Shown piece by piece: positions 1 to 10,560 of a stretch of 64,000 bases of DNA (the first letter of the stretch is position 1; every line of letters begins with the position of its first letter). The position numbers and the translations under genes are program-made. Source of the stretch: Euborellia annulipes (taxonomy: Eukaryota; Arthropoda; Insecta; Dermaptera; Anisolabididae); assembly GCA_023213315.1 (NCBI GenBank), contig JAKCPI010013819.1:1-64000 (forward strand), read 5' to 3'. The notes under the pieces are model-generated. The model searched no databases and had not been told where the DNA came from. It was given only the letters and a program-made list of their open reading frames with translations.

Positions 1-330
1 AATATTTTTCCGCGAAATAATTAATCCTTTTGGACCTCGAGATATATAGGAGAGGTATGGCTCAGTCCCAAATAGAAATTGACTTTTTTTAAATATTTCT
101 TCTAGTGAATGAATGTGCCTGTCGGTGTGTTTGACCCCATAAGGAAATACTAATTAGATTGTAGTATTTAAAATATCTTCTTGGAATAATTACTATTACT
201 TTTTGTCAAAATTTTTAATATTTTCCCCGCGAAATAATTAATCCTTTCGGACCTCGTGGTATATATATTTAGTAGAGGCATGGCTGAGCTGAAAATAGAA
301 CTTCGACTTGAAAATGATAAATTTGCTACT
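1..330. repeat. Two direct repeat copies about 217 bp apart
   Basis: A block with CGCGAAATAATTAATCCTTT, then GGACCTCG, begins at position 1 and again near 218. Both copies are followed by a similar GAG..ATGGCT stretch. This is a tandem or dispersed non-coding repeat; no coding content is visible, and the first copy runs off the window edge. Confidence 0.6.
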
Positions 331-457
331 CTCGTCAAAAAGAAACTTTTTAATTTATATATTTAATATGAAAATTTGAGTGTCTTATCTCTTTGAAAAA
401 GTGGATGGAAAATTTTTTTCAAAAAAAGAACAACTTCCGGGTTTCATACCTGTATTT

Positions 458-897
458 TAATTATATGAGAATTTATTTATTTAAGGACAATTTTATCAAA
501 GATCTTAGTAGATTACTAGCTGCAAGGCCCGCCTTCGGTGGCCCTCTTGCTAGCCAAGGGGCTTCGCCCCTGGACCCCCGTAACTTGAACACTCCCTCTC
601 CTCCATCTCCAACCATTCCCCACCCACCTGACCCTATCCCCATCCCTGTATACCTACGATATATAGGTACAGACACAGGCACAAATGCCCTTCAGTAGCC
701 ACTCTGGACCCCCCACCTTTCCCCTGGACCCCAACCCCCCACTCCCTTAGTATTGTGTAATAATATAGGTTCAGACTACAGGCACAAATACCCTTTTGTA
801 ACCCCTGGACCCCGCATAATATATGCATAATTATCTAATATTCTTTTTTTGATAAAATTGTCCTTAAATAAATAAATTCTCATATAATTAATCTATT
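458..897. mobile_element. MITE with about 45-bp terminal inverted repeats and a C-rich interior
   Basis: The sequence from about 462 to 505 (ATGAGAATTTATTTATTTAA, then GGACAATTTTATCA) returns inverted at about 850-895. The interior (530-830) is C/G-rich, with repeated 'ctggacccc' and 'gtacagac' phrases. A relative of the interior is found in the opposite orientation at 28450-28730. I see no transposase. Confidence 0.55.
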
Positions 898-1624
898 ATA
901 GTTTATTTTTTAAATAATAAATGTAATTTTTTTGCAATTTTACTTACTCTTATTATTTAAACTTTACGGAAATTTTATTGAATTAAAAAGTGGAATAGAG
1001 TTGCTAAATGATGTACGTTGTTATAGACTGCCTTAGATTTATTTTTCATCCTTTTTGTTCAACTACAAGAACTACATTTTGTTTAGAAAGAAAAAAAAAA
1101 CAGGTTTATATTTTATTTGTTTTGATTAAAAACAGCAATGCACAATGATTAATTTGATCGCAATTTTTTACCTCGAAGCAAAATAGAGGGGGAAAGAAGT
1201 TGAAGTTGTTTTACCAGAACTTGGTTTGTATGGTTCCCAGGCCTCTCTCTCTCTCTCTGCCTGGAGGAGAAGTTCGAAATGTCAACCGCTTCGGAGGAAT
1301 GTTCTGGCTAGTGATATAATAAAACTGTCAATATATGGAATGCAATATGGGCAGATAATCCCACTCATACATTTGCGAAACGCGTTTTCAGATAAAAAAG
1401 AAAATAAGATCTTCGTAGTAATGTGCTCATTGAGTAAAACATTTAAGTTCTTGTTTATTGTTCTACATATTATCATGATAATAGAATAGAATAGAGTTCT
1501 TTATTTTTCAATACCTTCTGGTAAAGCCGATTGACGTTTTACCTATAAAAATCTCAATGTTAAAGTGATACTTTATTGTTCAGGATTAATTCAAATGTTT
1601 GTTTGTTTTGTTTTTATTCACTAA
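898..1624. other. No confident gene; one weak plus-strand exon candidate near 1230-1300
   Basis: Most of this stretch is AT-rich and unremarkable. Near 1228 a 'ttcccag' is followed by a CT repeat and a short stretch of balanced composition ending in stop codons, with AATAAA at about 1317. It could be a terminal exon or UTR, but I recognise no protein. Confidence 0.2.
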
Positions 1625-1790
1625 GGGCCAGTTTCATAAAAAAAACTAATCCTCGGCTTACTCAACTCTAGGTTGAGAGTTACCCTGGAGTTTCAAACAA
1701 TATGAATTTCATAAAACAAAATAGGAGTCGAGTTAACTCACCCTGAGTCAAGGGTTGGAAAATAGGTTGGCAACGGCCAAATTCCCTACA
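1625..1790. repeat. Short dispersed repeat beginning GGGCCAGTTTCATAAAA
   Basis: The two 'tttcataaaa' phrases, with inverted 'actcaac..' and 'gagttaactc' motifs, have the look of a MITE of the GGGCC-GTTTCAT type often met in arthropod genomes. Only one copy is seen, so the call rests on form alone. Confidence 0.3.
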
Positions 1791-2515
1791 TTTTAGTTAT
1801 TTTTAGAAAAAAAAAACAATTACGTTTAGATTATTTTTTTTTGTTTTGTATTCATTAAATAAATGAATGTCTTGTATCCTTTTATTATTTAAAAACAATC
1901 AAAATGTTTTTTTTTCTATTTAATCATATAAAAATAAAAGTGGTAAAATGAGAAAATAGAAGTCTAAAAGTGTAAAAACTAACAGCCTAAAATAGTGTAG
2001 TCAAAAAATGAAAATATAGGTCTATATACCAAATTCAACCAAACTTTGTATACATAATCAGTGGGCCCCCTGTGAAGTCTAAAAATGCAAAAACTAACTC
2101 CCCAACACGATTATAAATAATTTTATTAAATATCCGCAAATATTCAACAGCAGTGTCACACTAATACTACCCAAGGGCACACCTGTACCCCAAACAGAGA
2201 TTTTATATCAAACAAAAACACGTGTATCAACGACTGTAGCAAACCAACTGACGTGTGCATATAAGAGATTAGCAGGCGCCACAATTTTGTGCTACCATAT
2301 GTCGAAAAATAACAGAAGTTTCGAGCAAGGCTGAGGTACAGCTGTACCCCGGGTAGTGTTCCAGGGTTAATGATGGCAACGCAACTAGCCCAGAAATGAT
2401 TAATTTACCTAAATTTCCTTGAGAAAATGGTAATAAATCAATCGAAACGTTGCCATTATTTTTTGATTTGTTCAAAAATTCTGACAAATTTAAAACTATA
2501 AATAAATTCACTTAC
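1791..2515. other. Non-coding AT-rich stretch with one repeat fragment
   Basis: 2000-2095 carries, in reverse, the 'tttgtatacataatcagtgg' unit that is tandem at 20.34-20.70 kb and also occurs inside Helitrons near 4240. 2270-2510 is open on the minus strand next to the first micro-exon, but I find no support for it being coding. Confidence 0.3.
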
Positions 2516-2864
2516 ATTTTCGTTCAATATCGAAATTTTTATTCTCAATTGCTTTAATATAAATTTTCCCCGTACTTATTATTTTCAGTCATCTGTAAAT
2601 AGACAAATAAATAAATAAATAAATAAATAATTTAAATTAAAAATGTATCACAATTATTTTTTAATAATTAATTCGACTTTACATTTGTGTTATATAGTTC
2701 AACTTTTTCTTTTAGGGATTTATATGATTTATTATTATCAATCATCTGAAAAATAAATAAATAAATAAATATTACTTATAGAAAATAATAACAAATAAAT
2801 AAATTACTCACTTTTTCTTCTAGAGACTTTAATTCCGATTTTATTGAATTATTATATCAAATGA
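2516..2864 (-). CDS. Micro-exon cassette 4 (3'-most) of a modular minus-strand gene
   Basis: Three tiny exons with minus-strand splice signals. Type C is 2812-2864 (donor GTGAGT). Type B is 2683-2745 (63 nt, acceptor TTCAG, donor GTAAAG; reads M-I-D-N-N-K.. to ..L-Y-N-T-N). Type A is 2516-2592 (acceptor TTTACAG, donor GTAAGT). All are phase 0 at both ends once two homopolymers in the type A exon (GGGG, AAAAA) are each shortened by one base and one base is restored in type C. Type A then gives 25 residues like its sister at 5072. The peptides are Asn/Lys/Glu/Ile-rich with a heptad-like spacing of Ile and Leu, suggesting short coiled-coil modules. No known family is recognised. No terminal exon with a stop is identified further downstream. 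Confidence 0.55.
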
Positions 2865-2961
2865 CTAAAAAAATTAAATCAAGAAAAAATTATAGAATAA
2901 ATTAACAATTCATTTTAATAAATAAATAAATAAAAACTATAAAATAAATAAATTCACTTAC

Positions 2962-3304
2962 ATTGCAATTCAATACCCTAATTTTCTTCTCAATTGAATT
3001 AATAATATTATTCACATAATAATTATTTCAGTCATCCGTAAATAGATAAATAAATAAATTAATAATAAATATAAATGATTTCTAATAATTAAATGGACTT
3101 ACTTCGGTGTTAAATTGTTCAACTTTTTTTTCTAGGGATTTATTTGAATTATTATTATCATTGGTCTGAAAAAAATAAAAAAAAAATAAATATTAATACT
3201 TATAGAAAATATTAACAAATAAATAAATTACTACTCACCGTTTTTTGTATTTTTTGCTTTGAGATATTTAAATTCCGATTTATTGAATTATTATTATCAA
3301 TGGA
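2962..3304 (-). CDS. Micro-exon cassette 3 of the modular minus-strand gene
   Basis: Exon C is 3239-3304 (66 nt, acceptor TTTTTAG, donor GTGAGT; S-I-D-N-N-N-S-I...). Exon B is 3103-3165 (63 nt, acceptor TTTCAG, donor GTAAGT; T-N-D-N-N-N-S-N-K-S-L-E-K-K-V-E...). Exon A is 2962-3035 (74 nt, donor GTAAGT). B and C are open and exactly in phase 0. A needs one extra A in a GAAA run, and its acceptor reads CGG instead of CAG, so this exon may no longer be spliced in. The order C-B-A and the spacing match the neighbouring cassettes; A exons start at 2516, 2962 and 3414, so the period is about 450 bp. Introns are only about 45-100 bp and consist mainly of AAAT repeats. Confidence 0.6.
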
Positions 3305-3413
3305 CTAAAAAAAGAATAAATCAAGAAATTATTAATAAAAATATTACAGAGATAAATTAACAATTCATTTTAATAAATAAATAATAATTATACAAATATA
3401 TAAATTCACTTAC

Positions 3414-4653
3414 ATAGAGGTCCAATATCGAAATTTTGAATTCTCAATTGCTTTCAAATGAGTTTCCACATAATAATTATTTTCAGTCGTCTGTAAATAG
3501 ACAAATAAATTAATTAATAATAAATACAAATGATTTATCTTATCTTATTATATTAAACGAGCAATTCTTGTATATATATATCCAATCGGTTTCTCGAAAA
3601 CGGCTCTAACGATTTGGATGAAATTCACGGGTTAGGAGGGTTTTGTGTTGGCAATTCGATCTGTCACGGTCTCATCTTCGGCTAAGTTGTTTTTGATGGG
3701 TTTTTTGTTAATTGAAATAATTATTCACAGGTGGTTGTCTCGATAAAAATGTATATTTACATTTTTATTCAATTTCCTTTTAATTATTAATTGGTTTTTT
3801 AATTTTAAATTCCACTAATAGATCATTACAAATATTATTATATATATTAAAAGTTAGACAATTTAATTGATTGATTGAGTGAGAGGGGAAGGGATGATAA
3901 TATGGAATTGAAATAATTATCGGAAAAGAGGTTTTTTTATTTAATTAGTTTTTTCCTCTTATTAAAAACAAGGACTAAAAGATGATCAAGGACACTCGAT
4001 GGTGGAGAAGTAATCTCCGGAGTCGAAGCTCAAATACAATGTATACATTAATTCATGTAAAATAATTGGTTTAATAAAATTATAAAATTTAATTGATTAA
4101 AAATCGAGTTTTAAATCCCACAAACGTATTTTTCTATATTAGAATTTGGCAATTTAATTGATGAACTCAAAAATTGTTATTTAATTAAAAAAATTATTAT
4201 ACGGTATTTATTTATATACCTATACATATATACACATAATCTGTGGGCCACTACAAGGCTTGAAATGCAAAAACTGGGTGAGGGGGGGGCGGGGGTGGAG
4301 GTGAGGTGGGGGTGGAGGGGTGTGGGGGTGAAGTGGGTGGGGGGTTCGGGGGGCGAGGGGGGTTCGGGGATTAATATATAGCTTTTAACTGAAGCAAAAA
4401 GTTACCGAGCATCGCTCGGTGGCCAGGTACTAATAATTAAATCGACTTACATTTGTGTTAAATTGTTCAACTTTTTTTCCTAGGGATTTATTATTATCAA
4501 TCATCTGAAAAATCAAACAAATAAATAAATATTAATACTTATAGAAAATATTGACAAATAAATAAATTAGTTTGTATTAAAGTTTTTTGAACTTTTTCTT
4601 TTAGTTATTTAAATCTAATTGAATTTAAAATTCAATTTGTCATTATCAATCGA
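3414..4653 (-). CDS. Micro-exon cassette 2, split by a Helitron
   Basis: Exon C is about 4579-4653 and degenerate: the acceptor CTTTTAG is present, but stop codons occur and no GT donor is visible where expected. Exon B is 4451-4504 (54 nt, acceptor TTTTTCAG, donor GTAAGT; M-I-D-N-N-K-S-L-G-K-K-V-E...). Exon A is 3414-3490 (77 nt, acceptor TTTACAG, donor GTAAGT), which returns to phase 0 and to the I-S-x-L consensus if one A is added to an AAAA run. A Helitron (3538-4433) sits in the B-A intron without touching splice sites. A CCCAGGTA-type MITE lies just upstream, between this cassette and the next. Confidence 0.5.
3538..4433 (+). mobile_element. Non-autonomous Helitron
   Basis: The 5' end follows an A and begins TC, with ATTAAACGAGCAA close by, as in the copies at 13757 and 18901. 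The 3' end has the hairpin ACCGAGC-ATC-GCTCGGT followed by GGCCAGGTACTAA and then T. A TC start, a 3' hairpin and a CTRR end inserted at A|T, without target duplication, are Helitron hallmarks. No Rep/helicase coding is present. A G-rich low-complexity run occupies about 4278-4370. Confidence 0.7.
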
Positions 4654-4692
4654 CTAAAAGAATAATTCAAGAAATAATTAAATAAATATTAT

Positions 4693-4991
4693 CCCAGGTA
4701 ACACACAATATCCCCAGAATATTCTAAGAAGTTATTTAAAGGACATATATATTCCAATTATCTCCAGGAGATCCACAGAATATTTGTATGGGCGTTAATC
4801 TTCTGAGAATATTCCAAGAATGCGCAACTAGGAATATTCCGGGAAAGGGAATTTAATGTCCTACACGAATATTTTAGTTCTAAGAAAATTCCCAGAATAT
4901 CTACGAAGATTGAAAGATTATTCACAGGATATTCCAATGTCCAGAGAAGATATTATCAGAATATTTATAGATTATTCTTGTGCTACCTGGG
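4693..4991. mobile_element. Inverted-repeat MITE, ends CCCAGGTARCAC
   Basis: The left end CCCAGGTAACAC matches the inverted right end GTGCTACCTGGG. The 299-bp interior is a series of AGAATATTC-like half-palindromes, at least ten, at irregular spacing. It is inserted between micro-exon cassettes and has no coding content. Confidence 0.65.
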
Positions 4992-5071
4992 ATATACTGG
5001 GTTAACAATTCATTTTAATAAATAAATAAATAAAGTTTATTTAATAAATAAATAGGTACAAATGTACTTAC

Positions 5072-5412
5072 ATTCTGGTTCAATTTCGAAATTTCATTCT
5101 CAATTGCTTTAATATTAATTTTCAGATAATTATTATTATCAATCATCTATAAATAGACAAATAAATTAATTAAACAAATAATACTTAAATACAAATTATT
5201 TCTCATAATTAAATCAACTTACATTTGTGTTAAATATTTCAACTTTTTCTTCTAGGGATTTATTTGAATTATTATTATCAATTATCTGAATGAACAAATA
5301 AATAAATTAATTAAATAAATTAAAATAATTAAAAAATAAATATATTACTCACACTTTTTTCAACTTTTTCTTCTAGTGATTTAATTGGAATTATTTTATT
5401 ATCAATGTCAAT
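5072..5412 (-). CDS. Micro-exon cassette 1, the best preserved
   Basis: Exon C is 5353-5412 (60 nt, acceptor ATTCAG, donor GTGAGT; I-D-I-D-N-K...S-L-E-E-K-V-E-K-S). Exon B is 5223-5285 (63 nt, donor GTAAGT; I-I-D-N-N-N-S-N-K-S-L-E-E-K-V-E...). Exon A is 5072-5146 (75 nt, acceptor TTTATAG, donor GTAAGT; M-I-D-N-N-N-Y...E-I-S-K-L-N-Q-N). All three are open, multiples of three and phase 0 with no correction. Together they encode about 66 residues with heptad-like hydrophobics. Since every exon is symmetric, cassettes can be gained, lost or skipped without frame loss. Confidence 0.65.
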
Positions 5413-5502
5413 CTGAATAAATAGCAAATAAATTTATGAAATAATTAAATAAAAAGTATAGAATAAATAAAAATTAAACTTAAACCCAAAAAATAAACTT
5501 AC

Positions 5503-5575
5503 ACTTTTTAACATATCAAATCTCTTCCATCATAGATTTCATTTCATTTCTGAATTAATTATTTTCCTCCATCAT
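5503..5575 (-). CDS. Micro-exon upstream of the cassettes
   Basis: The acceptor is ATTTTTAG and the donor GTAAGT. The 73-nt exon reads M-M-E-E-N-N... and, after single-base corrections, ends ..F-D-M-L-K-S. It is related in its N-terminal 'xxDNN' start but is not clearly a type A, B or C unit. The next candidate exon upstream lies beyond 6 kb of transposons, at 11899. Confidence 0.45.
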
Positions 5576-5793
5576 CTAAAAATAAATAAATAAACATTAC
5601 GAATGGTCCTTTTACATTGGGGATAATGTCCCCCCCCCCCCCCTCACCTCATCTGTCTAATGCTATAAAAATTTAAAAATACTAATTTGAAGTAATTTAT
5701 GAACTGATTTAAAGAAAAGTCATAATTAAAAAACTTTTTAAATTAAAAATTGAAAGTTTTTTGCCGGTGAGAGTAGCAGAATTTTTATAAATT

Positions 5794-6052
5794 GAAGGAG
5801 ACAATAAAAGAGTGTGTCTTCTGCTGGAATTATAAATTTTTAATTTATTTATAACGAGACTATAGTTTCGAGAGCTTTGCCCTCTTCATCAGTCTATTAC
5901 AATTGATTCACAGGAATTAATGTATGTAAGTTACTTAATACTCAATTGTAATTGACTGATGAAGAGGGCAAAGCTCTCGAAACTATAGTCTCGTTATAAA
6001 TAAATTAAAAATTTATAATTCCAGCAGAAGACACTCTTTTATTGTCTCCTTT
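5794..6052. mobile_element. Foldback MITE
   Basis: Arms GAAGGAGACAATAAAAGAGT.. (5794 on) and ..ACTCTTTTATTGTCTCCTT (to 6051) are inverted copies about 90-100 bp long. Each contains CTGATGAAGAGGGCAAAGCT followed by CTCGAAAC. A shorter relative lies at 56702-56845 and a partial one at 29790-30001. Confidence 0.7.
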
Positions 6053-7020
6053 AAAAACTCGTTAATTTATTAGTTTTTTTATTTTGGAGACCTTATAATT
6101 TTGAAAATCGTTGGTAAAATTATATATATTTTAGTATAGGACCATATGGAAATCTCAATTTTTTGATCGCCTCAAGATGGCGGACTGTGAGTCAGCGATG
6201 ACGTAAGCAGGCGACACTTTTCTAGCCATATTCTCACTCCCCTATCTCCCTGGTTTCATTGAATTTCTATTACCAACTATAAAAAAATACGAAATAACTA
6301 TAAAAAATATTTATTAAATAAAATTTGCAAATCTGATCCGACTTTAGCCTTACACCTATCAATCTTTTTATTTATATAAAAAAAATTTAAAAATTTAAAA
6401 ATTCCATCAGAAGACACACTCTTTTTTTTTTTAATGCAATCGAATGCAAGAAGGGGTGCACCAGTAAAGATGTAGCCCCTATGGATCTCGAAAGACCCTT
6501 GCATTACCGAAGAGAAGGAAAGTTTATTAAGTGAGAGGGTGTAGACGTAGGTGTCTATGCACCCTGGTTTTGAAGGTTTGAAGATCATAGGTGCTGGAAA
6601 GATAGAGGCTGGGAGAGAGTTTTGTTTTTATTGTCTCCTTTAAAAACCTTAATTTATTTGTTTTTTTATTTTGGAGACCTTATAATTTTGAAAATCGAAG
6701 GTAAAATTATATATATTTTAGTATAGGACCATATGGAAATCTCAATTTTTTGATCGCCTCAAGATGTCGGACTGTGAGCCAGCGATGACGTTGGCAGGTG
6801 ACACTTTTCTAGCCTTATTCTCACTCCCTATCTCCCCCTGGTTTCATTGAATTTCTATTACCAACTTAAAAAAATACTAAATAACTATAAAAAATATTTA
6901 TTAAATAAAAATTTGAAATCTGATCCGATTCTTTAGCTCCTACACCTATCTATCTTATCTTATATAAATAAATTTAAAAATTTATAATTCCGCAGAAGAC
7001 ACACTCTTTTATTGTCTCCT
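6053..7020. repeat. Direct duplication of a 370-bp repeat
   Basis: 6053-6421 and 6637-7020 are near-copies, both containing GGACCATATGGAAATCTCAA and a 'tgacgt..ggcgacactttt' segment and both ending in the GAAGACAC..TTTATTGTCTCC end of the adjoining foldback. They are separated by a LINE 3' fragment (6421-6621). No coding content. Confidence 0.6.
6421..6621 (-). mobile_element. 5'-truncated Jockey/CR1-type LINE tail
   Basis: On the minus strand this is a near-copy of the 3' 200 bp of the LINE at 36666-37400. It has the last coding residues (WNSLPASIF, then a frameshift), the same short 3' UTR and a poly(A), seen as the T-run at 6422-6432. It is dead on arrival: far too short to be active. Confidence 0.75.
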
Positions 7021-7482
7021 TTTAAAAAACTTAAGCTCAAGTTAAGAATCAGATTGTGAGTCTATAGGGATGTTTTGGTTCTAATCCAAATTCCAGATTA
7101 GTTAACAAAAATTTAACTAATGTAAATTAGGGCAAATGTGAAATGTTTAAACCGTCTATAGCAAATTTTGACTGAAAAACGTTTCAGCAGGTTGGATTAA
7201 GATTAAATAATAAAATATACCCGGGTGAGTTTTTTTATCTTGAGACAGTCTTATAACTCAAAAACAGTGCATTATATGAAAAAAAGTTTCAAATAAAAGT
7301 TTATTTATATCGAGGGGGGAGACTAAAGTACGCTATTGTTTGTGGGCCTAGAACAAGCTTTCTCAAGGGTATTTCGAGGTCAACTTCTGTTTTTCAAATA
7401 GAAACCTATATGTTTCTGTACGTAGTCAGTAACTACAAAAAAAAAACTGAACAACAATTGGAACATTTTTTAAGGTAAATTT

Positions 7483-8285
7483 TAATTTTCCTCATTAATA
7501 TATCAAAGAATAATTGATACGTCAACGAGAATTATTTTGACCGCGCTGATTTGAAAAAGATATTTTTATCTCGCGAGACTACTGCGGATTACGCTATTGG
7601 AGTCTGCGGAGTATTAAGTCTGGACCAAGAGAGAAAAAGATGTGATCCACTTAGCTACAATCCAACGTCATTTCGCGTATAGCCCGCTAGACATTCGGAT
7701 GGATCACCAAGTGAATTTGAAATCTCAGATGTTATATATTCGATCTCCCAGTCCAGAGCGCTAGATCTATTAGCATGTATGTTAGATGCCTGCCATTAAT
7801 TAACTGAATGTTTTCTACATTTGATTCAATCGCGAATCTAATGTAGGGAATTTTTGTCAAATATTGAGTGAAAATAATATTTGAACTTATATATTTCTAA
7901 CTTGAAATAATGATATTAAATAAATTTTATAATTTTTCTCATTAATATATCAAAGAATAATTGATACGTCAACGAGAATTATTTTGACCGCGCTGATTTG
8001 AAAAAGATATTTTTATCTCGCGAGACTACTGCGGATTACGCTATTGGAGTCTGCGGAGTAGTCTCGCGAGATAAAATATCTTTTTCAAATCAGCGCGGTC
8101 AAAATAATTCTCGTTGACGTATCAATTATTCTTTGATATATTAATGAGGAAAATTAAAATTTATTTAATATCATTATTTCAAGTTAGAAATATATAAGTT
8201 CAAATATTATTTTCACTCAATATTTGACAAAAATTCCCTACATTAGATTCGCGATTGAATCAAATGTAGAAAACATTCAGTTATT
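7483..8285. mobile_element. Palindromic insert with about 240-bp arms
   Basis: Sequence from about 7803 to 8047 is repeated inverted to about 8285, with the axis at GGAGTCTGCGGAGTAGTCTC. The first 130 bp (7487-7615, with TTGACCGCGCTGATTTG) is also a direct repeat of 7934-8063, so the element looks like a full arm plus a second partly deleted copy. It interrupts mariner-like copy A. Confidence 0.65.
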
Positions 8286-8460
8286 TTTTTTTTAAAAAAC
8301 ATCAAACCTATGTAAAAAAAAATTATTAAATCAATTAGATCTCCCTGGGAAAAAAATCCTAATAGGATTATTTTTAACAATTATTTAACTTAATTATCAA
8401 ATAAATAATTATTAAATCGAAAAGTCACAAAAATGAAAATAAGTGTTTATAATGATATAA

Positions 8461-8750
8461 TAAGAGGCGACTGTGGGTCAGTGGGTAGAGTGCTGGCTCG
8501 CTGACTCGAAGATCGCTGGTTCGAGACCGAGTCTCGGCAGATAGATATTTGCAGTCGCCTCCTCTTGGAAAGTAATGGCAACCTACCAAGAGTATAATTG
8601 CCTAGTAACCTCTCCAAATTAGCCGTTCGGAACCGGCGTTAAAAAGTAGGTCCCGTATATCTGTGTAAAACAACTAAACACACTCAGCACAGGTATATGT
8701 GGAGAGGAGCCGACACCCGTTTCGGGTATGGCACTCGAAGAAGAAGAATA
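8461..8750 (+). mobile_element. tRNA-derived SINE
   Basis: An A-box-like GTGGGTCAGTGGGTAGAG and a perfect B box GGTTCGAGACC, 36 bp apart, form a pol III promoter. A tRNA-unrelated body follows, with a GAAGAAGAAG tail. It sits inside mariner-like copy A. Confidence 0.7.
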
Positions 8751-9496
8751 TATATATGAAACTTCATTATAGACAGATTTAAGAGATTATTTGGAAAAGT
8801 TTATTTCTCGTGTCAATCCAGTAGATAGTTATATTGTATTACTATAATAAAAATGGAGCATTTTTTGTTGAAGACAGAATTGAAATGGTCTTAATTTATG
8901 GTGAATGTGGAAGAAGTGTTAAGGGGCTACCATTGGAATGGATGCCGAGCGTTTTCCTGATAGCAATACACCCTCACAAGCTTCATTTTATCGTGTTGTA
9001 AATCTGTTAAAAAAAAATAAGTGAAATTGGAACTGGAATTCATCCAGAAGACTTTATGGGATACACTCTGAATTGTCATACATCAGTGTCCGACAATTAA
9101 CTGAATTATTTTATTTAATAATTAATTATTTAATCTTATTATTTGATAATTGGAGTTGAATAATTGTTAAAAATATTTATAAGGATTTTTTGAGAATAAA
9201 TAATATTTTGTTTATTTGATGTCGATAAAAAAATAGTTCTTATGAAAGTTGTTCAGTTTTTCTTGTAGATTATGGAATATGAAAAGAAATATTTGTGACC
9301 TTCTCCTCGAGAAAAGGGACCCAGTGTGTGAAAATTAAGTTTTGAGAAAAACGCATTTAAAGTTTCATAACGCATTATCACTTTGAACACACCTTCAGTT
9401 GGGAGATGCGATTTGGTATGGTTAGTTATAAAATTTTAAACCGTAAAAAATAATAAAATAATAAGTGGATTATTGATGAAGGTGTTATTAAAGATA

Positions 9497-9832
9497 ATTT
9501 ACACCCATCTTTTATTTATAAAACCGACGCCTCGGAGGCTATTCCCTCTTCTTCAGGGGTTTTGAAAAAGTCAGTGAATCGCGGCATTCTCTCTGTCTCC
9601 TCTTCAGTGGCAGTAACAATCTTATCTCATTCTCAGCAGAATTATAATGTAATAATTACATTATAATTCTGCTGAGAATGAAATACAAGATATTATTGTT
9701 ACTGCCACTGAAAGAGGAGACAGAGGGGAATGCCGCATTGGATTTCCTTCACTGACTTTTCAAAACCCTGAAGAAGGAGGGAATAGCCTCCGAAACGTCG
9801 GTTTTATGAATAAAAAGATAGTGTAAATTATC
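9497..9832. mobile_element. Foldback MITE (CCTGAAGAAGG..CCGAAACGTCGG)
   Basis: A near-perfect palindrome centred at about 9660 (ATTACATTATAATTCTGC on both sides). Each arm contains CCTGAAGAAGGAGGG-AATAG-CCTCCGAAACG, intact in the right arm and altered in the left. Non-coding. Confidence 0.7.
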
Positions 9833-9922
9833 TTCTTCTTTTTTGGACTGCCTCATCAATATCCACTTAATTCACTTATCAGTCCGTCTCCAAAAATTAC
9901 TCCAATCTTAATAATAATAAGC

Positions 9923-10560
9923 ATTAATTAACAGGAATAGCAGGGAATTGGACAAAAATAAAAAACAGAGTTTTTATTGAATGGGCCAGACGTTTCGTCG
10001 ATTAATTTCGACTTCCTCAGTGGCTCATTCTATCACTCTTTGTCAAAAGACAATTCCACTACGCGACGAAACATCCTTTAATCTTTTTTATTTTAACTAT
10101 AATACATTGTTTAAGTAAAAGATTATAACAAAAAAAAAATTAATCAAAATTTCAAAAAAAAAAATGTTTTACTCTTAAACATACATTGTTGGCTTAGGCC
10201 TCAATTGCTCAACAATCTTGAACTTTTTTACACTTGAACAATTAAAAACTTTAAATCAAAATTCTCACAAAAAATATGTTGTTTTTACTTTTAAACAGAC
10301 AAAGAAAGGATTTTCAATTCAGGAAAAAAGTTCAAGATTCTTGAGCAATTGAGGCCTAAGCCAACAATGTATTGTAGTTAAAATAATAAAAAAGATTAAA
10401 GGATGTTTCGTCGCGTAGTGGAATTGTCTTTTGACAAAGAGTGATAGAATGAGCCACTGAGGAAGTCGAAATTAATCGACGAAACGTCTGGCCCATTCAA
10501 TAAAAACTCTGTTTTTAATTTTTGTCCAATTCCCTGCTATTCCTGTTAATTAATGCTTAT
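9923..10560. mobile_element. Foldback MITE related to that at 44200
   Basis: The arms begin TTAATTAACAGGAATAGCAG and GGGAATTGGACAAAAAT, and return inverted at about 10500-10560. Each carries CACTGAGGAAGTCGA, then TCGACGAAACGTCTGG. The outer parts resemble the foldback at 44200-44511, so the two belong to one family with different middles. Confidence 0.7.

Noticed and set aside
1250..1300. First coding exon beginning ATGTCAACC
   Set aside because: Only ten codons, no donor before the stop, and no partner exon found; kept only as a weak mention.
6298..6588. Minus-strand 96-codon frame starting MIFKPSKPG
   Set aside because: It is the end of a 5'-truncated LINE read through its 3' UTR and poly(A), not a gene.
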